25,916 nt of DNA from WYEN01 sp049976205 (GTDB lineage Archaea; Thermoproteota; Thermoprotei_A; Sulfolobales; AG1), in contig JBMFIR010000020.1 in NCBI GenBank assembly GCA_049976205.1, positions 1 through 25,916 of the forward strand. Direction: 5' to 3'. Position 1 is the stretch's first letter. Every line of letters begins with the position of its first letter. Made by a program: the position numbers and the translations under genes. Positions 16,022-23,642 of the stretch are shown one piece after another. The notes below the pieces were generated by a model. The model did no database searches, was not told the origin of the DNA, and saw nothing but the letters and a program-made list of their open reading frames with translations.

Positions 16022-16864
16022 TCACCTCTTACTTTTTTGAGAACTTCTCTTAACCCAATATACTATGTTTCCAATGAGTATAAATATTAGTATTAGTAAA
16101 TGAGAAATACTTTGAGCATCCATCGCTGCTAATCCAAGACCTTTTCTCCCGACAAGTACTTCATATTCAGCAGCTGCTCTCTGTCCTGTCAACATACCTA
16201 TTGCTTGACCAGCTGCAACAAATGGTTCTATAGATGGAGCTATTACACTTAGTACAACAAATAACAAAGGCACATGATACGGCGTAAACCATTGCCTAAC
16301 ATAATAGTTTATTGTATCTGTTGCTGAGGTCACGATTATAGCAAGATCATAATCTGTAGCTTTATTAGCCTCTCTAATTAAAGGTAGTTCTGAAACAGGA
16401 TTCCCATAATTATCTGTTGATACAGTACCCGTCACACTTCTAGCAAGTGAAGCTACAGCAGCCTCGCCACCACTTACGTAGCCCAGAAATACGTAGTCAA
16501 TACCATATTTCTTGCCTGCAAATACATCAGGAGCCATTGATTGTAGGAGTGAGAACACTAAAGGTCCGTAGGCGGCTGTTGATACAAAAACTATCTTGCA
16601 TCCTTTATCAAACAATTGTTTTATTAAAGCTATCGCTGCTGGCTCCAACTCTCCTCTTGCAGCAACTTCATAGTTTATTTCCATCCATATATGACAACCA
16701 GGTTTTAATTTCTGTATATAATCATAGACTGCTAGTGTTCTACTAGAGATTGTAACAGGTAAACCAATGGGATTCAGTATTGGTAATATTATTGCTAATA
16801 TCAGTAATGTGTACAATACTTCTCTTGAGCCAATTATCTTCTCTAATACATCAAGGGGCTTCAT
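16022..16864 (-). CDS. membrane-anchored alpha/beta protein, DUF6754 operon
   Basis: A 280-residue protein. A transmembrane helix at about 15-35 is followed by a soluble domain (about 40-190) with alternating strands and helices: GCHIWMEINYE, GCKIVFVSTAAYG, GIDYVFLGYVSGGEAAVAS and DYDLAIIVTSATDTI, suggesting a Rossmann-like sheet. Hydrophobic segments at about 195-222 and 255-275 follow, and a basic tail. The layout parallels the DUF6754 protein at the head of the operon, which may make it a diverged paralogue. The start ATG lies 1 nt from the previous stop. No catalytic motif is obvious. Confidence 0.65.
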   Translation of the reverse strand: MKPLDVLEKIIGSREVLYTLLILAIILPILNPIGLPVTISSRTLAVYDYIQKLKPGCHIWMEINYEVAARGELEPAAIALIKQLFDKGCKIVFVSTAAYGPLVFSLLQSMAPDVFAGKKYGIDYVFLGYVSGGEAAVASLARSVTGTVSTDNYGNPVSELPLIREANKATDYDLAIIVTSATDTINYYVRQWFTPYHVPLLFVVLSVIAPSIEPFVAAGQAIGMLTGQRAAAEYEVLVGRKGLGLAAMDAQSISHLLILIFILIGNIVYWVKRSSQKSKR

Positions 16865-16865
16865 A

Positions 16866-17555
16866 TTATTCTCGCCTCCCCATCCAGCTGACTTCTCTCC
16901 ACACCAGAAGTCTTAATCCTAGTAATATTACTCCGAATCCTGCTCCCATTGTAATCGGTCTAAATGCTGCCGTGTTAGGTACTGTCATGACCCAATCTCT
17001 TAGAGATAAGAAACCTGGCCATATAACTCCTCCGATTGTTGTATTGCCTAGCATCACAATTACCGCCGTTATTAGTAGTAGCATAGCCATTGGGTTTCGG
17101 GCTATAAATGCTCTATAGGATGCAGAAGCAATATAGAAAACCAAGATCGAGTACATTGCCGCGTCCGAAGGAGCATAGAGATACGTATACATCCATTTAA
17201 ATTGTGGTTGTGTAGTTATTGTGATACCGAGATATGGTGCAACATAACTCAGGTAAAGACCTATGAGAGCTAGTATAACCATAATAATCTCTAAACTAAT
17301 GGTTACAGCACTAAACGGTGCCTGTTTAATCCCTTGTTTTCTTATTTGAATCATATGATACCTAAGTATATCAACTCCTCCCACTATCAAAGCGAAACCT
17401 GTTATTATAACTGCCCAATCACTCAAAGCTTTATCAGCTGTACTCATTTGTGATGAAACTGTTTTGTCTATATAGAAGAAATAGAATATAACCATTAGTA
17501 TCATTATCATAGAGACTATTAATTGAGGAATATGTCTTCTTACTGCAAGGCTCAT
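16866..17555 (-). CDS. polytopic membrane protein of the DUF6754 operon
   Basis: A 229-residue protein with about six to seven transmembrane helices. The most distinctive part is the C-terminal half: ASYRAFIARNPMAMLLLITA, a VMLGNTTIGGVIWPG turn, RDWVMTVPNTAAFRPI, and a last helix ending in LRLLVWREVSWMG. I recall closely matching wording in membrane proteins of Chloroflexota found beside DUF6754 genes. The conserved PNT.A.R segment faces a membrane boundary and could be a binding or proton site, which is speculation. The Shine-Dalgarno GGGTGA overlaps the DUF6754 stop. Confidence 0.65.
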   Translation of the reverse strand: MSLAVRRHIPQLIVSMIMILMVIFYFFYIDKTVSSQMSTADKALSDWAVIITGFALIVGGVDILRYHMIQIRKQGIKQAPFSAVTISLEIIMVILALIGLYLSYVAPYLGITITTQPQFKWMYTYLYAPSDAAMYSILVFYIASASYRAFIARNPMAMLLLITAVIVMLGNTTIGGVIWPGFLSLRDWVMTVPNTAAFRPITMGAGFGVILLGLRLLVWREVSWMGRRE

Positions 17556-17561
17556 AATGAA

Positions 17562-18446
17562 TCACCCTATTTTCCAAGTCCAGTTCAATACCGACACCAT
17601 ATTAAATCCTGTTAAGAGAAGTAATACGCCTAGTATAACTAGTGCTATACTTAAGATCTTGCCTATATCCTGCCCTCTTATTGAGGCCAGGGTCTCTTTG
17701 TCACCTGAGGCTAAAGCCCCCGCGGCAAATATCTCCTCGCCTATAAATGCGTAATCTGCGGCTAAGACAAAGAATGGTATTTGTGTCTCTCTTGCTGTGC
17801 CAGCTACTTGAAAGGCTCCAGCTATGTTGCCGACCTCCATAAATATTAGTGACTCAGCGTAGAATGGTCCCACAACTATGTTTGCACCTGCTCTCTCGCG
17901 AACAATTATAGCTTGTACAGCTGATGCGTACGCGAATTGTTGATCTGTGAGATATCTAACATTATATACAGGATCAAATAGTTCTGGTCTTCCAGCGGAG
18001 TAGTAGCCTTCTCTAACGAGTTCCTCGACAGTTGCAATAACCTCTGGCACACCTAATGTAGCTATTAACTTAGCTCCGTATTTACCTGCTAATCTAGCTA
18101 CATGAGATAATACTCCTAAACCAGCGATATATTGAGGAGCCATTGAGCCCGCTATACTGCCATATCCTATAGTCATGTGGACAGGTCTGCCCATCTCAAC
18201 AGATCTTGCTATACCCTCCTCGATAGCGTCGAACGCAGGTATTTTCCTTACGGGGAAATCTCTTCCAGCTCTGGCTTGCAACATATAGAAGTAGCCGAAG
18301 CTCATTAGAAGTATTAGTACAGCGAAAGAAGATATTGGTCTAGCAGGATTATATAGTTGAATTCTTAACGGATAAGCAATTACTGATACTATAACTAGAA
18401 TAAGAATTATTAATATAAGTGCTAGAAAACCTTTAGATAGATTCAT
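17562..18446 (-). CDS. DUF6754 domain membrane protein
   Basis: About 294 residues. Two N-terminal transmembrane helices (about 5-30 and 38-56) precede a soluble domain with the family's recognisable wording: IPAFDAIEEGIARSVEMGRP, VHMTIGYGSIAGSMAPQYIA, VRYLTDQQFAYASAVQAI, IVVGPFYAESLIFMEVG, GAFQVAGT, FFVLAADYAFIGEEIFAAGA and RGQDIGK. A C-terminal transmembrane helix follows. The conserved G, D and E residues suggest a ligand pocket, but no function is known for the family. ATG 18446 is preferred over the longer TTG at 18464, since AAGGTGA lies upstream; a TATTTAAA box at about 18487-18494 fits a promoter. It is the first gene of the six-gene membrane operon. Confidence 0.75.
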   Translation of the reverse strand: MNLSKGFLALILIILILVIVSVIAYPLRIQLYNPARPISSFAVLILLMSFGYFYMLQARAGRDFPVRKIPAFDAIEEGIARSVEMGRPVHMTIGYGSIAGSMAPQYIAGLGVLSHVARLAGKYGAKLIATLGVPEVIATVEELVREGYYSAGRPELFDPVYNVRYLTDQQFAYASAVQAIIVRERAGANIVVGPFYAESLIFMEVGNIAGAFQVAGTARETQIPFFVLAADYAFIGEEIFAAGALASGDKETLASIRGQDIGKILSIALVILGVLLLLTGFNMVSVLNWTWKIG

Positions 18447-18500
18447 TGATAAAATCACCTTCAAGTAGTATATTATAATAATGCCTTTAAATATTAAATA
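18447..18500 (-). promoter_or_regulatory. promoter and leader of the six-gene membrane operon
   Basis: On the - strand AATATTTAAAGGC (TATA-like core at about 18487-18494) is followed by a second AT-rich box, ATTATAATA, at about 18471-18480, then AAGGTGATTTTATCA before ATG 18446. A start site near 18463 would leave a short leader carrying the Shine-Dalgarno. Confidence 0.45.
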
Positions 18501-18683
18501 TCTAACTTGTATTATGAATCCAAAGTATTTTAGAAATCTTTTAATACAGAAAATTGAGCTTTAAACTTTAAGAATGAATTATTTCTAATTAATAAATGTA
18601 CATAAATAGTTTCTGGTACCTTGACTTCTAAGGTCTCAAGCGTCTTAAGTATTATAAGGTAGCAATAGATATATTTTTTATTA

Positions 18684-18800
18684 TGGGATGAGGCTCTTTT
18701 CGGGGACTTGATAGGTGATGAAGCGGATACCCGCCGACCGAAGATGCTAAAAGCCCGATAATGTGAGAGATGATCGAGGACCAAGCGTTTGATAAGTTTT
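18684..18800 (+). ncRNA. candidate small structured RNA in the intergenic gap
   Basis: The 448 nt gap 18447-18894 has no convincing gene, but about 18684-18795 is clearly richer in G and C than the AT-rich DNA around it, a known sign of RNA genes in AT-rich thermophiles. It contains an exact box C consensus GTGATGA (18714-18720), a GCGG-ATAC-CCGC hairpin (18723-18734 region), three CCGA elements that could be variant D boxes, and it ends in a GTTTTT run. A TTAAGTATTATAAGG box near 18645-18659 could drive it. Strand, ends and class are uncertain; neither C/D nor H/ACA rules are fully met. Confidence 0.25.
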
Positions 18801-18894
18801 TGCATATCTTCCTCTTCAGGATTATTGAGATCTTCATGATCCGGCGAATTACCAATTTATTGTTTTTTCTTTAAGTATATTAGCTGGTGTTTCG

Positions 18895-20853
18895 ATGAAG
18901 AGAAATGTTTATTTCTTAGATGTCTCGAATTCTCCTTTTGCCAAAATCAGGCTTGTTCCTATGAATAGAGTTGTTGTTAGAGACGGTTTTTGGAGACTTA
19001 GGCTAGAGACCTTAGTAGATAAGACTCTGCTTACGCAATATGAGTTTCTTGAGAAGACTGGTAGAATAGATAATTTTAGAGTAGCTTCTGGTAAGAAGAA
19101 GGGTTCTTACCAAGGTCTTTGGTTCAATGATTCTGATGTTTATAAATGGGTTGAGGCATCATCATATGCTCTTATCCACAAGTGGAGTAATGATCTCTAT
19201 GAGAAGTTATTAGAAGTGGTGAGAGAGATTATTGATGCTCAAGAAGATGATGGGTACATAAACACCTACGTGACTATAAACAAGCGTGAGAGATGGGTTA
19301 ATCTTGCTTGGTCTCACGAGCTCTATTCCGGTGGACACATGATCCAGGCCGCTGTAGCTTTCGAAAGAGTTTTTGAGAGAGATGAGCTACTGAATACTGC
19401 TAGGAGATTCGCTGATTTATTAACTAAGACCTTTGGTTTCGAGGAGGGTAAGTTGAAGACCTCTGATGGTCATCCAGAGATCGAGTCAGCGTTAATAGAG
19501 TTGTATAGAGAGACTAGAGATAAGAATTATCTTGATCTGGCGAAATTCTTTATTGACATAAGAGGCAGAGGTCTTGTTGCTCAAACTTCGAAGGAGATTG
19601 TATTTGGATTAATGCATAGCCCTCTGCATCTACTCGATCATCAGCCAATACGCTTAATGAATGACTTCGCTGGAAGCCACGCAGTCAGGACACTATATTT
19701 CTTCGCTGGTGCAACAGATCTTTACTTAGAGACTGGAGAAACAGAGTTGTGGGTGGCTCTCAAGAGACTATGGAGAAAGTATCTGAGGAAAATATATATT
19801 ACAGGTGGGGCAGGATCTAGATACGATGGTGAAGCATTCGGGGAGGATTATGAATTACCTAACGAGAGAGCCTATAGTGAGACTTGTGCTTCTGTGGCTG
19901 GTGTGCTTTGGGCTATAAGAATGTTTCTCGCCTCTGGCGAAGCAGGCTATGTGGATATATTAGAGAAGATACTTTACAACTCTGCCCTGGCAGGGATTTC
20001 TCTTGATGGAATAAGATACTTCTATGTGAATCCCCTAGCTGACTACTTCGGTAATCATGAGAGACAGCTTTGGTTCGATACTGCTTGTTGCCCAACAAAT
20101 ATTATTAGGCTCTTATCCTATGTCCCAGGCATGATATATGCTGTTTCAAAGAGTGAACCCAAGATCTGGGTTAATCTATTCGTGGCAAGTGACGCGGAAA
20201 TAGATCTCCCCGGAGGCAAAGTGGTATTATCATTAGACACAGCGTATCCTTGGGGCGGTGATGTATCTATAAGGATCCGCTCGGTTGATGTAGAGGAGTT
20301 CTCTCTAATGATTAGAGTCCCTAAGTGGGCTACTGAAACAAAAATAAAAATTGGTGAGGAGATCTATGAGGCTAGAGCCGGTGACTATTTTGAGTTGAGG
20401 AGGAGATGGGGTATTAATGATCTGGTTAAGATAAGTATTCCCATGAGACCTAGACTAGTCTCTTCTCATCCATGGATAGAGAGTAATTGGGGTAGAGTAG
20501 CTATTTCGAGGGGGCCACTAATATATTGCTTGGAGGAGATTGATAATAAAGAATTTGATATAAGAGATCTAGTTATTATACCCAATGAGATTAATTTAAG
20601 AGATAGATTTGAGCCGAATACTCTTAATGGAGTAGTTATTATTGAAGGTGAAGGATGCTTACTAAATACTTCAGAGATCGAGGAAATAGCTAAAGAAGAG
20701 ATTTACTTCATTAATGATTGTTATACGAAGGACCCGAGGAAATTATTTGGTAAAAAAGTAGTGTTTAGAGCAATTCCGTACTACGCGTGGAATAACAGAG
20801 GTAGAAATAAAATGAGTGTATGGATCAAGACCCTTCCTTCTATAAATATATGA
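18895..20853 (+). CDS. GH127-type beta-L-arabinofuranosidase (DUF1680 family)
   Basis: A 652-residue glycoside hydrolase with the GH127/DUF1680 layout: an N-terminal strand leading to VRDGFWRLRLE, an alpha/alpha-toroid catalytic domain (about 35-420), and C-terminal beta-sandwich domains. The unusual active site of this family, a Zn-bound Cys cluster with a Cys nucleophile, is conserved: E329 and C331 in SETCASVAG, and C398/C399 in TACCPTN. HELYSGGHMIQA (141-151) and GGAGSRYDGEAFGEDY (304-319) are also typical. Enzymes of this type release L-arabinofuranose from plant-type glycans. No signal peptide is seen, so it works in the cytoplasm on imported oligosaccharides. It is a single-gene unit; no sugar transporter or arabinose pathway gene is adjacent, so the true substrate is open. 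Confidence 0.85.
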   Translation: MKRNVYFLDVSNSPFAKIRLVPMNRVVVRDGFWRLRLETLVDKTLLTQYEFLEKTGRIDNFRVASGKKKGSYQGLWFNDSDVYKWVEASSYALIHKWSNDLYEKLLEVVREIIDAQEDDGYINTYVTINKRERWVNLAWSHELYSGGHMIQAAVAFERVFERDELLNTARRFADLLTKTFGFEEGKLKTSDGHPEIESALIELYRETRDKNYLDLAKFFIDIRGRGLVAQTSKEIVFGLMHSPLHLLDHQPIRLMNDFAGSHAVRTLYFFAGATDLYLETGETELWVALKRLWRKYLRKIYITGGAGSRYDGEAFGEDYELPNERAYSETCASVAGVLWAIRMFLASGEAGYVDILEKILYNSALAGISLDGIRYFYVNPLADYFGNHERQLWFDTACCPTNIIRLLSYVPGMIYAVSKSEPKIWVNLFVASDAEIDLPGGKVVLSLDTAYPWGGDVSIRIRSVDVEEFSLMIRVPKWATETKIKIGEEIYEARAGDYFELRRRWGINDLVKISIPMRPRLVSSHPWIESNWGRVAISRGPLIYCLEEIDNKEFDIRDLVIIPNEINLRDRFEPNTLNGVVIIEGEGCLLNTSEIEEIAKEEIYFINDCYTKDPRKLFGKKVVFRAIPYYAWNNRGRNKMSVWIKTLPSINI

Positions 20854-20859
20854 ATAGAT

Positions 20860-21270
20860 TTATAATTTGTGAATAACTGTGGTCTCCAAGATCTCTCTCA
20901 GCTTACCTATTAAAGATTCGAGGTCTCTAAACACAATCAATGCTCTAAGAAAAACATATCCAATGCTAGTATCTAACTCATAGACTGGCTCAATACCTAT
21001 CTTTGATATAGTATCGAGAAAAATCTTGTATGTGTTAACGTATCTACTTAATTCACTTGCTTCAACACTCTTAGGGATCTCAATATTAATATTCATCGTG
21101 TAATTCTCACCACTTCTCATTATCTCAATCACTAGATCGCTTAAATGGATCCTTATATTCTCCTCAGCTTCAAATCTAATATTATATTCTCTCAAGAGAT
21201 CCTTTATCTTATCGATCCAATCATGAATCTCATCAAGATCCTCTATATACTCCTCAGAAAAATTATTCAC
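20860..21270 (-). CDS. hypothetical acidic protein
   Basis: A 136-residue soluble, acidic protein I do not recognise. It begins with a Glu/Asp-rich helix (SEEYIEDLDEIHDWIDKIKD), then an alternating strand pattern (IRIHLSDLVIEIM and YTMNINIEIPKS) and a final helical half with RALIVFRDLESLIGKLREIL. No signal peptide, membrane helix, cysteine or metal motif. The GTG start has no Shine-Dalgarno and may be leaderless or depend on the coiled-coil gene 50 nt upstream on the same strand. Its end is 6 nt from the end of the convergent GH127 gene. Confidence 0.55.
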   Translation of the reverse strand: MNNFSEEYIEDLDEIHDWIDKIKDLLREYNIRFEAEENIRIHLSDLVIEIMRSGENYTMNINIEIPKSVEASELSRYVNTYKIFLDTISKIGIEPVYELDTSIGYVFLRALIVFRDLESLIGKLREILETTVIHKL

Positions 21271-21320
21271 CCAAGATACTATATTGAGGAAGTTAATAAG
21301 ATCATTAATATCTTACATCA

Positions 21321-21974
21321 TTATTTTAATAGATAAACTACTATGCTAGCAATCAGACTCGCTAAAACAGATCCTGTCAGTATCCACGAGATCTTAGCTA
21401 TGTAATCAATTCTTTTATCAAGAGATTCAATCCTCTTATCTAAAGAATCGATCCTTTTATCTAATGCATCGATCCTTTTATCAAGAGATTCGATTCTCCT
21501 ATCAAGAGAATCAATTCTTTTATCAATATCACTAAATCTCTCAATAAGCTGTGATACCACACCTTCTAACTTAGATACTCTATCACGTAGGGCATATATG
21601 TCGTTTCTTACTGATTCTATATCTTTCTTGAACTCAAGTCTTAGAGCGTCGATATCTTTCTTGAAGTCAGATCTAAAAATCTCTAATTGCGACGAGAATT
21701 CTTTTCTAAGGCTCTCAATATCTGCTCTAGTAGATGCTCTAAGACTCTCAATATCCGCTTTGGTTGCTGTTTTAAGACTTTCTATATCTGATTTTGTTGT
21801 TGCCTTAAGATTCTCTATATCCGCTTTTGTGGCCGTCCTAAGATTCTCTATATCTGTTTTTGTAGCAACATCTCTAAGAACAGCATTTATAATAGCTAGC
21901 CTAATATCAGGCTCAGATACAAGAAGTTCAGCAAGTCTCTTCCTCGACCTAACATCTTTCTCAAAAAGATCCAC
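21321..21974 (-). CDS. membrane-anchored coiled-coil repeat protein
   Basis: A 217-residue protein. After a short N-terminal head (SRKRLAELLVSEPDIRLAII) come about five 11-residue repeats of the type ATKADIESLR (residues about 37-92), a mixed linker, then six 7-residue repeats of the type DKRIDSL (about 150-190), and a single C-terminal transmembrane helix (about 194-216). Hendecads favour a right-handed and heptads a left-handed coiled coil, so this is likely a rod held at the membrane by its tail, facing the cytoplasm. Similar repeat proteins of variable length are common in crenarchaea and have no assigned function. Start GTG 21974; no other start is better supported. Confidence 0.7.
   Translation of the reverse strand: MDLFEKDVRSRKRLAELLVSEPDIRLAIINAVLRDVATKTDIENLRTATKADIENLKATTKSDIESLKTATKADIESLRASTRADIESLRKEFSSQLEIFRSDFKKDIDALRLEFKKDIESVRNDIYALRDRVSKLEGVVSQLIERFSDIDKRIDSLDRRIESLDKRIDALDKRIDSLDKRIESLDKRIDYIAKISWILTGSVLASLIASIVVYLLK
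21407..21530. repeat. 21-bp tandem repeats coding for heptads
   Basis: About six imperfect copies of a 21 bp unit resembling AATCGATCCTTTTATCTAAAG on the + strand. Each encodes one DKRIDSL-type heptad on the - strand. The period is exactly seven codons, so copy-number change keeps the frame. Confidence 0.75.
21713..21872. repeat. 33-bp tandem repeats coding for hendecads
   Basis: Four to five imperfect copies of a 33 bp unit on the + strand, each containing CTATATCCGCTTTTGT-like and CTAAGA parts, encode the TATKADIESLR-type 11-residue repeats on the - strand. Confidence 0.75.
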
Positions 21975-22119
21975 AATATACTCAGCAGATAAACTCGTTA
22001 AAGCCCCCTATATGATATTATTCGTGAATACTATAAATACCTGAACTAGTTAAATAATAGGATCTTTTCAAAAACATTATTTTATTTATATTCACTCAGT
22101 AAAATATTATTCCCAGAAT

Positions 22120-22165
22120 AGAGAGGTTTTGCTTATATATTCATTTGTGTTATGAGGCGGGGTAT
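22120..22165 (+). promoter_or_regulatory. promoter and ribosome binding site of the flavoprotein gene
   Basis: TTGCTTATATATTC at about 22129-22142 fits a TATA box; GAGGCGGGG at 22154-22162 lies just before ATG 22166 and supports that start over the upstream in-frame TTG at 22145. The rest of the 21975-22165 gap shows no gene. Confidence 0.45.
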
Positions 22166-23638
22166 ATGGCTGAGGAGTTTCCGCTTCCTGAGGAGCCTAT
22201 GCATGAGGGTAGTAGATATGATCTTGTGGTATTAGGTGGTGATATAGCGAGCTTGGCTACTATTGTTAGATATAGGGAGCTTTTAGGAGATAATAAGAAA
22301 GTAGCGTTTGTGTCTAGAGATATTGCGAGTGATTTCACTATATACTCCTCTCGTCTGCTTCCTAAGTACTTAATTGAGGTAACTAAGATCTCGAAATTAC
22401 TTAAGATCTATAGTAGAAGAGGTTTTAGCATACGTCCTGAGGCGAGTATTGATTACTCAAATATCATGAGTAATTTAAAGATGATTGCTGAAACTATTCG
22501 CAAAAGAAGATTTGAGAGGATCCTAGATCTATATAAAATGGATCTTTACATAGGCTCAGCAAAATTTACTTCAACAAAGACTGTAAAGGTGTTCTCGAAG
22601 GACAGAAGCGTAGAGATCGGAGGAGAATTTTTCGTGTTTGCCACAGGATCTAGTCCTGTCATACCTGACATAGAAGGATTAAATGAAATAAAATATTACA
22701 CAACTGATACAATATGGAGTATTGAGGATCTCCCTAGAGAAATACTTATCGTAGGCTCAGAACCTATTGGTCTAGAGATTGCTCAAGCACTTAACAGACT
22801 GGGTTCAGAAACATGTATTGTTGAGTCAGCAGAGAGAATTCTCCCAATAGCTGAACCAGAGATATCTAGAGAGTTAAGCGAGATATTCGCTGAGGAAGGG
22901 ATCAAGATATATACGAAGACTAAAATAACCGGTTTTCGCGGAAGAGGATCAAGAATTGTCGCAAGACTCTTGACATCTCATGAAAGCTTCGAAAAAGAAT
23001 TTGATGCAGTGCTCTTCGCCGTTGGGAGAAGACCTAATATAGATGGTCTTGGGCTTGAGACCGCTGGAGTAGAGCTTGATAAGAGAGGATTCATCGCTGT
23101 TTCAAAAGATCTTAGAACATCGAATCCGAGGATCTACGCAGCCGGAGATGTGGCAGGAACACCTAAGCCTGCTTTAACAGACGTAGTGTCTATTAAGGAG
23201 GGGGCTGTAGTTGCTGAGAACATAGCCTATACTAGGAAGAGATCTATTGACTACGACTTGATCCCCGTGGTTATTCACACAGATCCTGAGATAGCTTATG
23301 TTGGTCTCACGGAGCATAGACTATTTAAGACCCATGGAATGAGCTCTCATAAGATTGTTAGATTTAGTTCAACGATTAAATCAGAGATAATAGGAGAAGA
23401 ACGTGGCTTAGCTAAGATCATAGTTGATCCTAGGGACAAAAGAATAGTGGGTCTCCACGTGATAGCTCCAAACGCCTCAGAATTCATATCTTTAGCTTCT
23501 CTACTTATTAAACACGGGTATAAGGTCAAGGACTATGTGGAGTTAACACATATTTTCCCAGCATCATACGAGATAATTAAATTAGTCGCTAACACATACG
23601 TATCGAGTATTGATGAGTCTCTTCATCACCTCTACTAG
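22166..23638 (+). CDS. lipoamide-dehydrogenase/MerA-like flavoprotein lacking the redox disulfide
   Basis: A 490-residue pyridine nucleotide-disulfide oxidoreductase homologue. The FAD part begins at YDLVVLGGDIAS (19-29); FATGSSP (158-164), a second nucleotide-binding turn GSEPIGLEIA (197-206), AAGDVAG (325-331) and the dimerisation domain with DPEIAYVGLTE are all recognisable. At the place of the usual CxxxxC active site the sequence reads SDFTIYSSRLLPK (55-67): both cysteines are gone, and the only Cys left is C217. The C-terminal catalytic HP pair is also changed, to FP in HIFPASYE. Dithiol chemistry is therefore unlikely; it may act as a flavin reductase, oxidase or sensor. Its 3' end is 4 nt from the end of the convergent Cu+-ATPase gene, so a link to copper handling is possible but unproven. 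Confidence 0.8.
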   Translation: MAEEFPLPEEPMHEGSRYDLVVLGGDIASLATIVRYRELLGDNKKVAFVSRDIASDFTIYSSRLLPKYLIEVTKISKLLKIYSRRGFSIRPEASIDYSNIMSNLKMIAETIRKRRFERILDLYKMDLYIGSAKFTSTKTVKVFSKDRSVEIGGEFFVFATGSSPVIPDIEGLNEIKYYTTDTIWSIEDLPREILIVGSEPIGLEIAQALNRLGSETCIVESAERILPIAEPEISRELSEIFAEEGIKIYTKTKITGFRGRGSRIVARLLTSHESFEKEFDAVLFAVGRRPNIDGLGLETAGVELDKRGFIAVSKDLRTSNPRIYAAGDVAGTPKPALTDVVSIKEGAVVAENIAYTRKRSIDYDLIPVVIHTDPEIAYVGLTEHRLFKTHGMSSHKIVRFSSTIKSEIIGEERGLAKIIVDPRDKRIVGLHVIAPNASEFISLASLLIKHGYKVKDYVELTHIFPASYEIIKLVANTYVSSIDESLHHLY

Positions 23639-23642
23639 GCAA

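Noticed and set aside
18530..18855. Two - strand open frames of 91 and 67 residues in the intergenic gap
   Set aside because: They overlap each other, have no ribosome binding site or recognisable domain, and their composition follows the GC-richer island rather than coding sequence; an RNA gene explains it better.
21407..21872. Regularly spaced repeats that could be taken for a CRISPR array
   Set aside because: The repeats are contiguous, imperfect, exact multiples of three and fully explained by coiled-coil codons; there are no unique spacers.
22145..22165. TTG 22145 as start of the flavoprotein
   Set aside because: It lies upstream of the GAGGCGGGG ribosome binding site and would add seven residues unlike the family; ATG 22166 is better placed.
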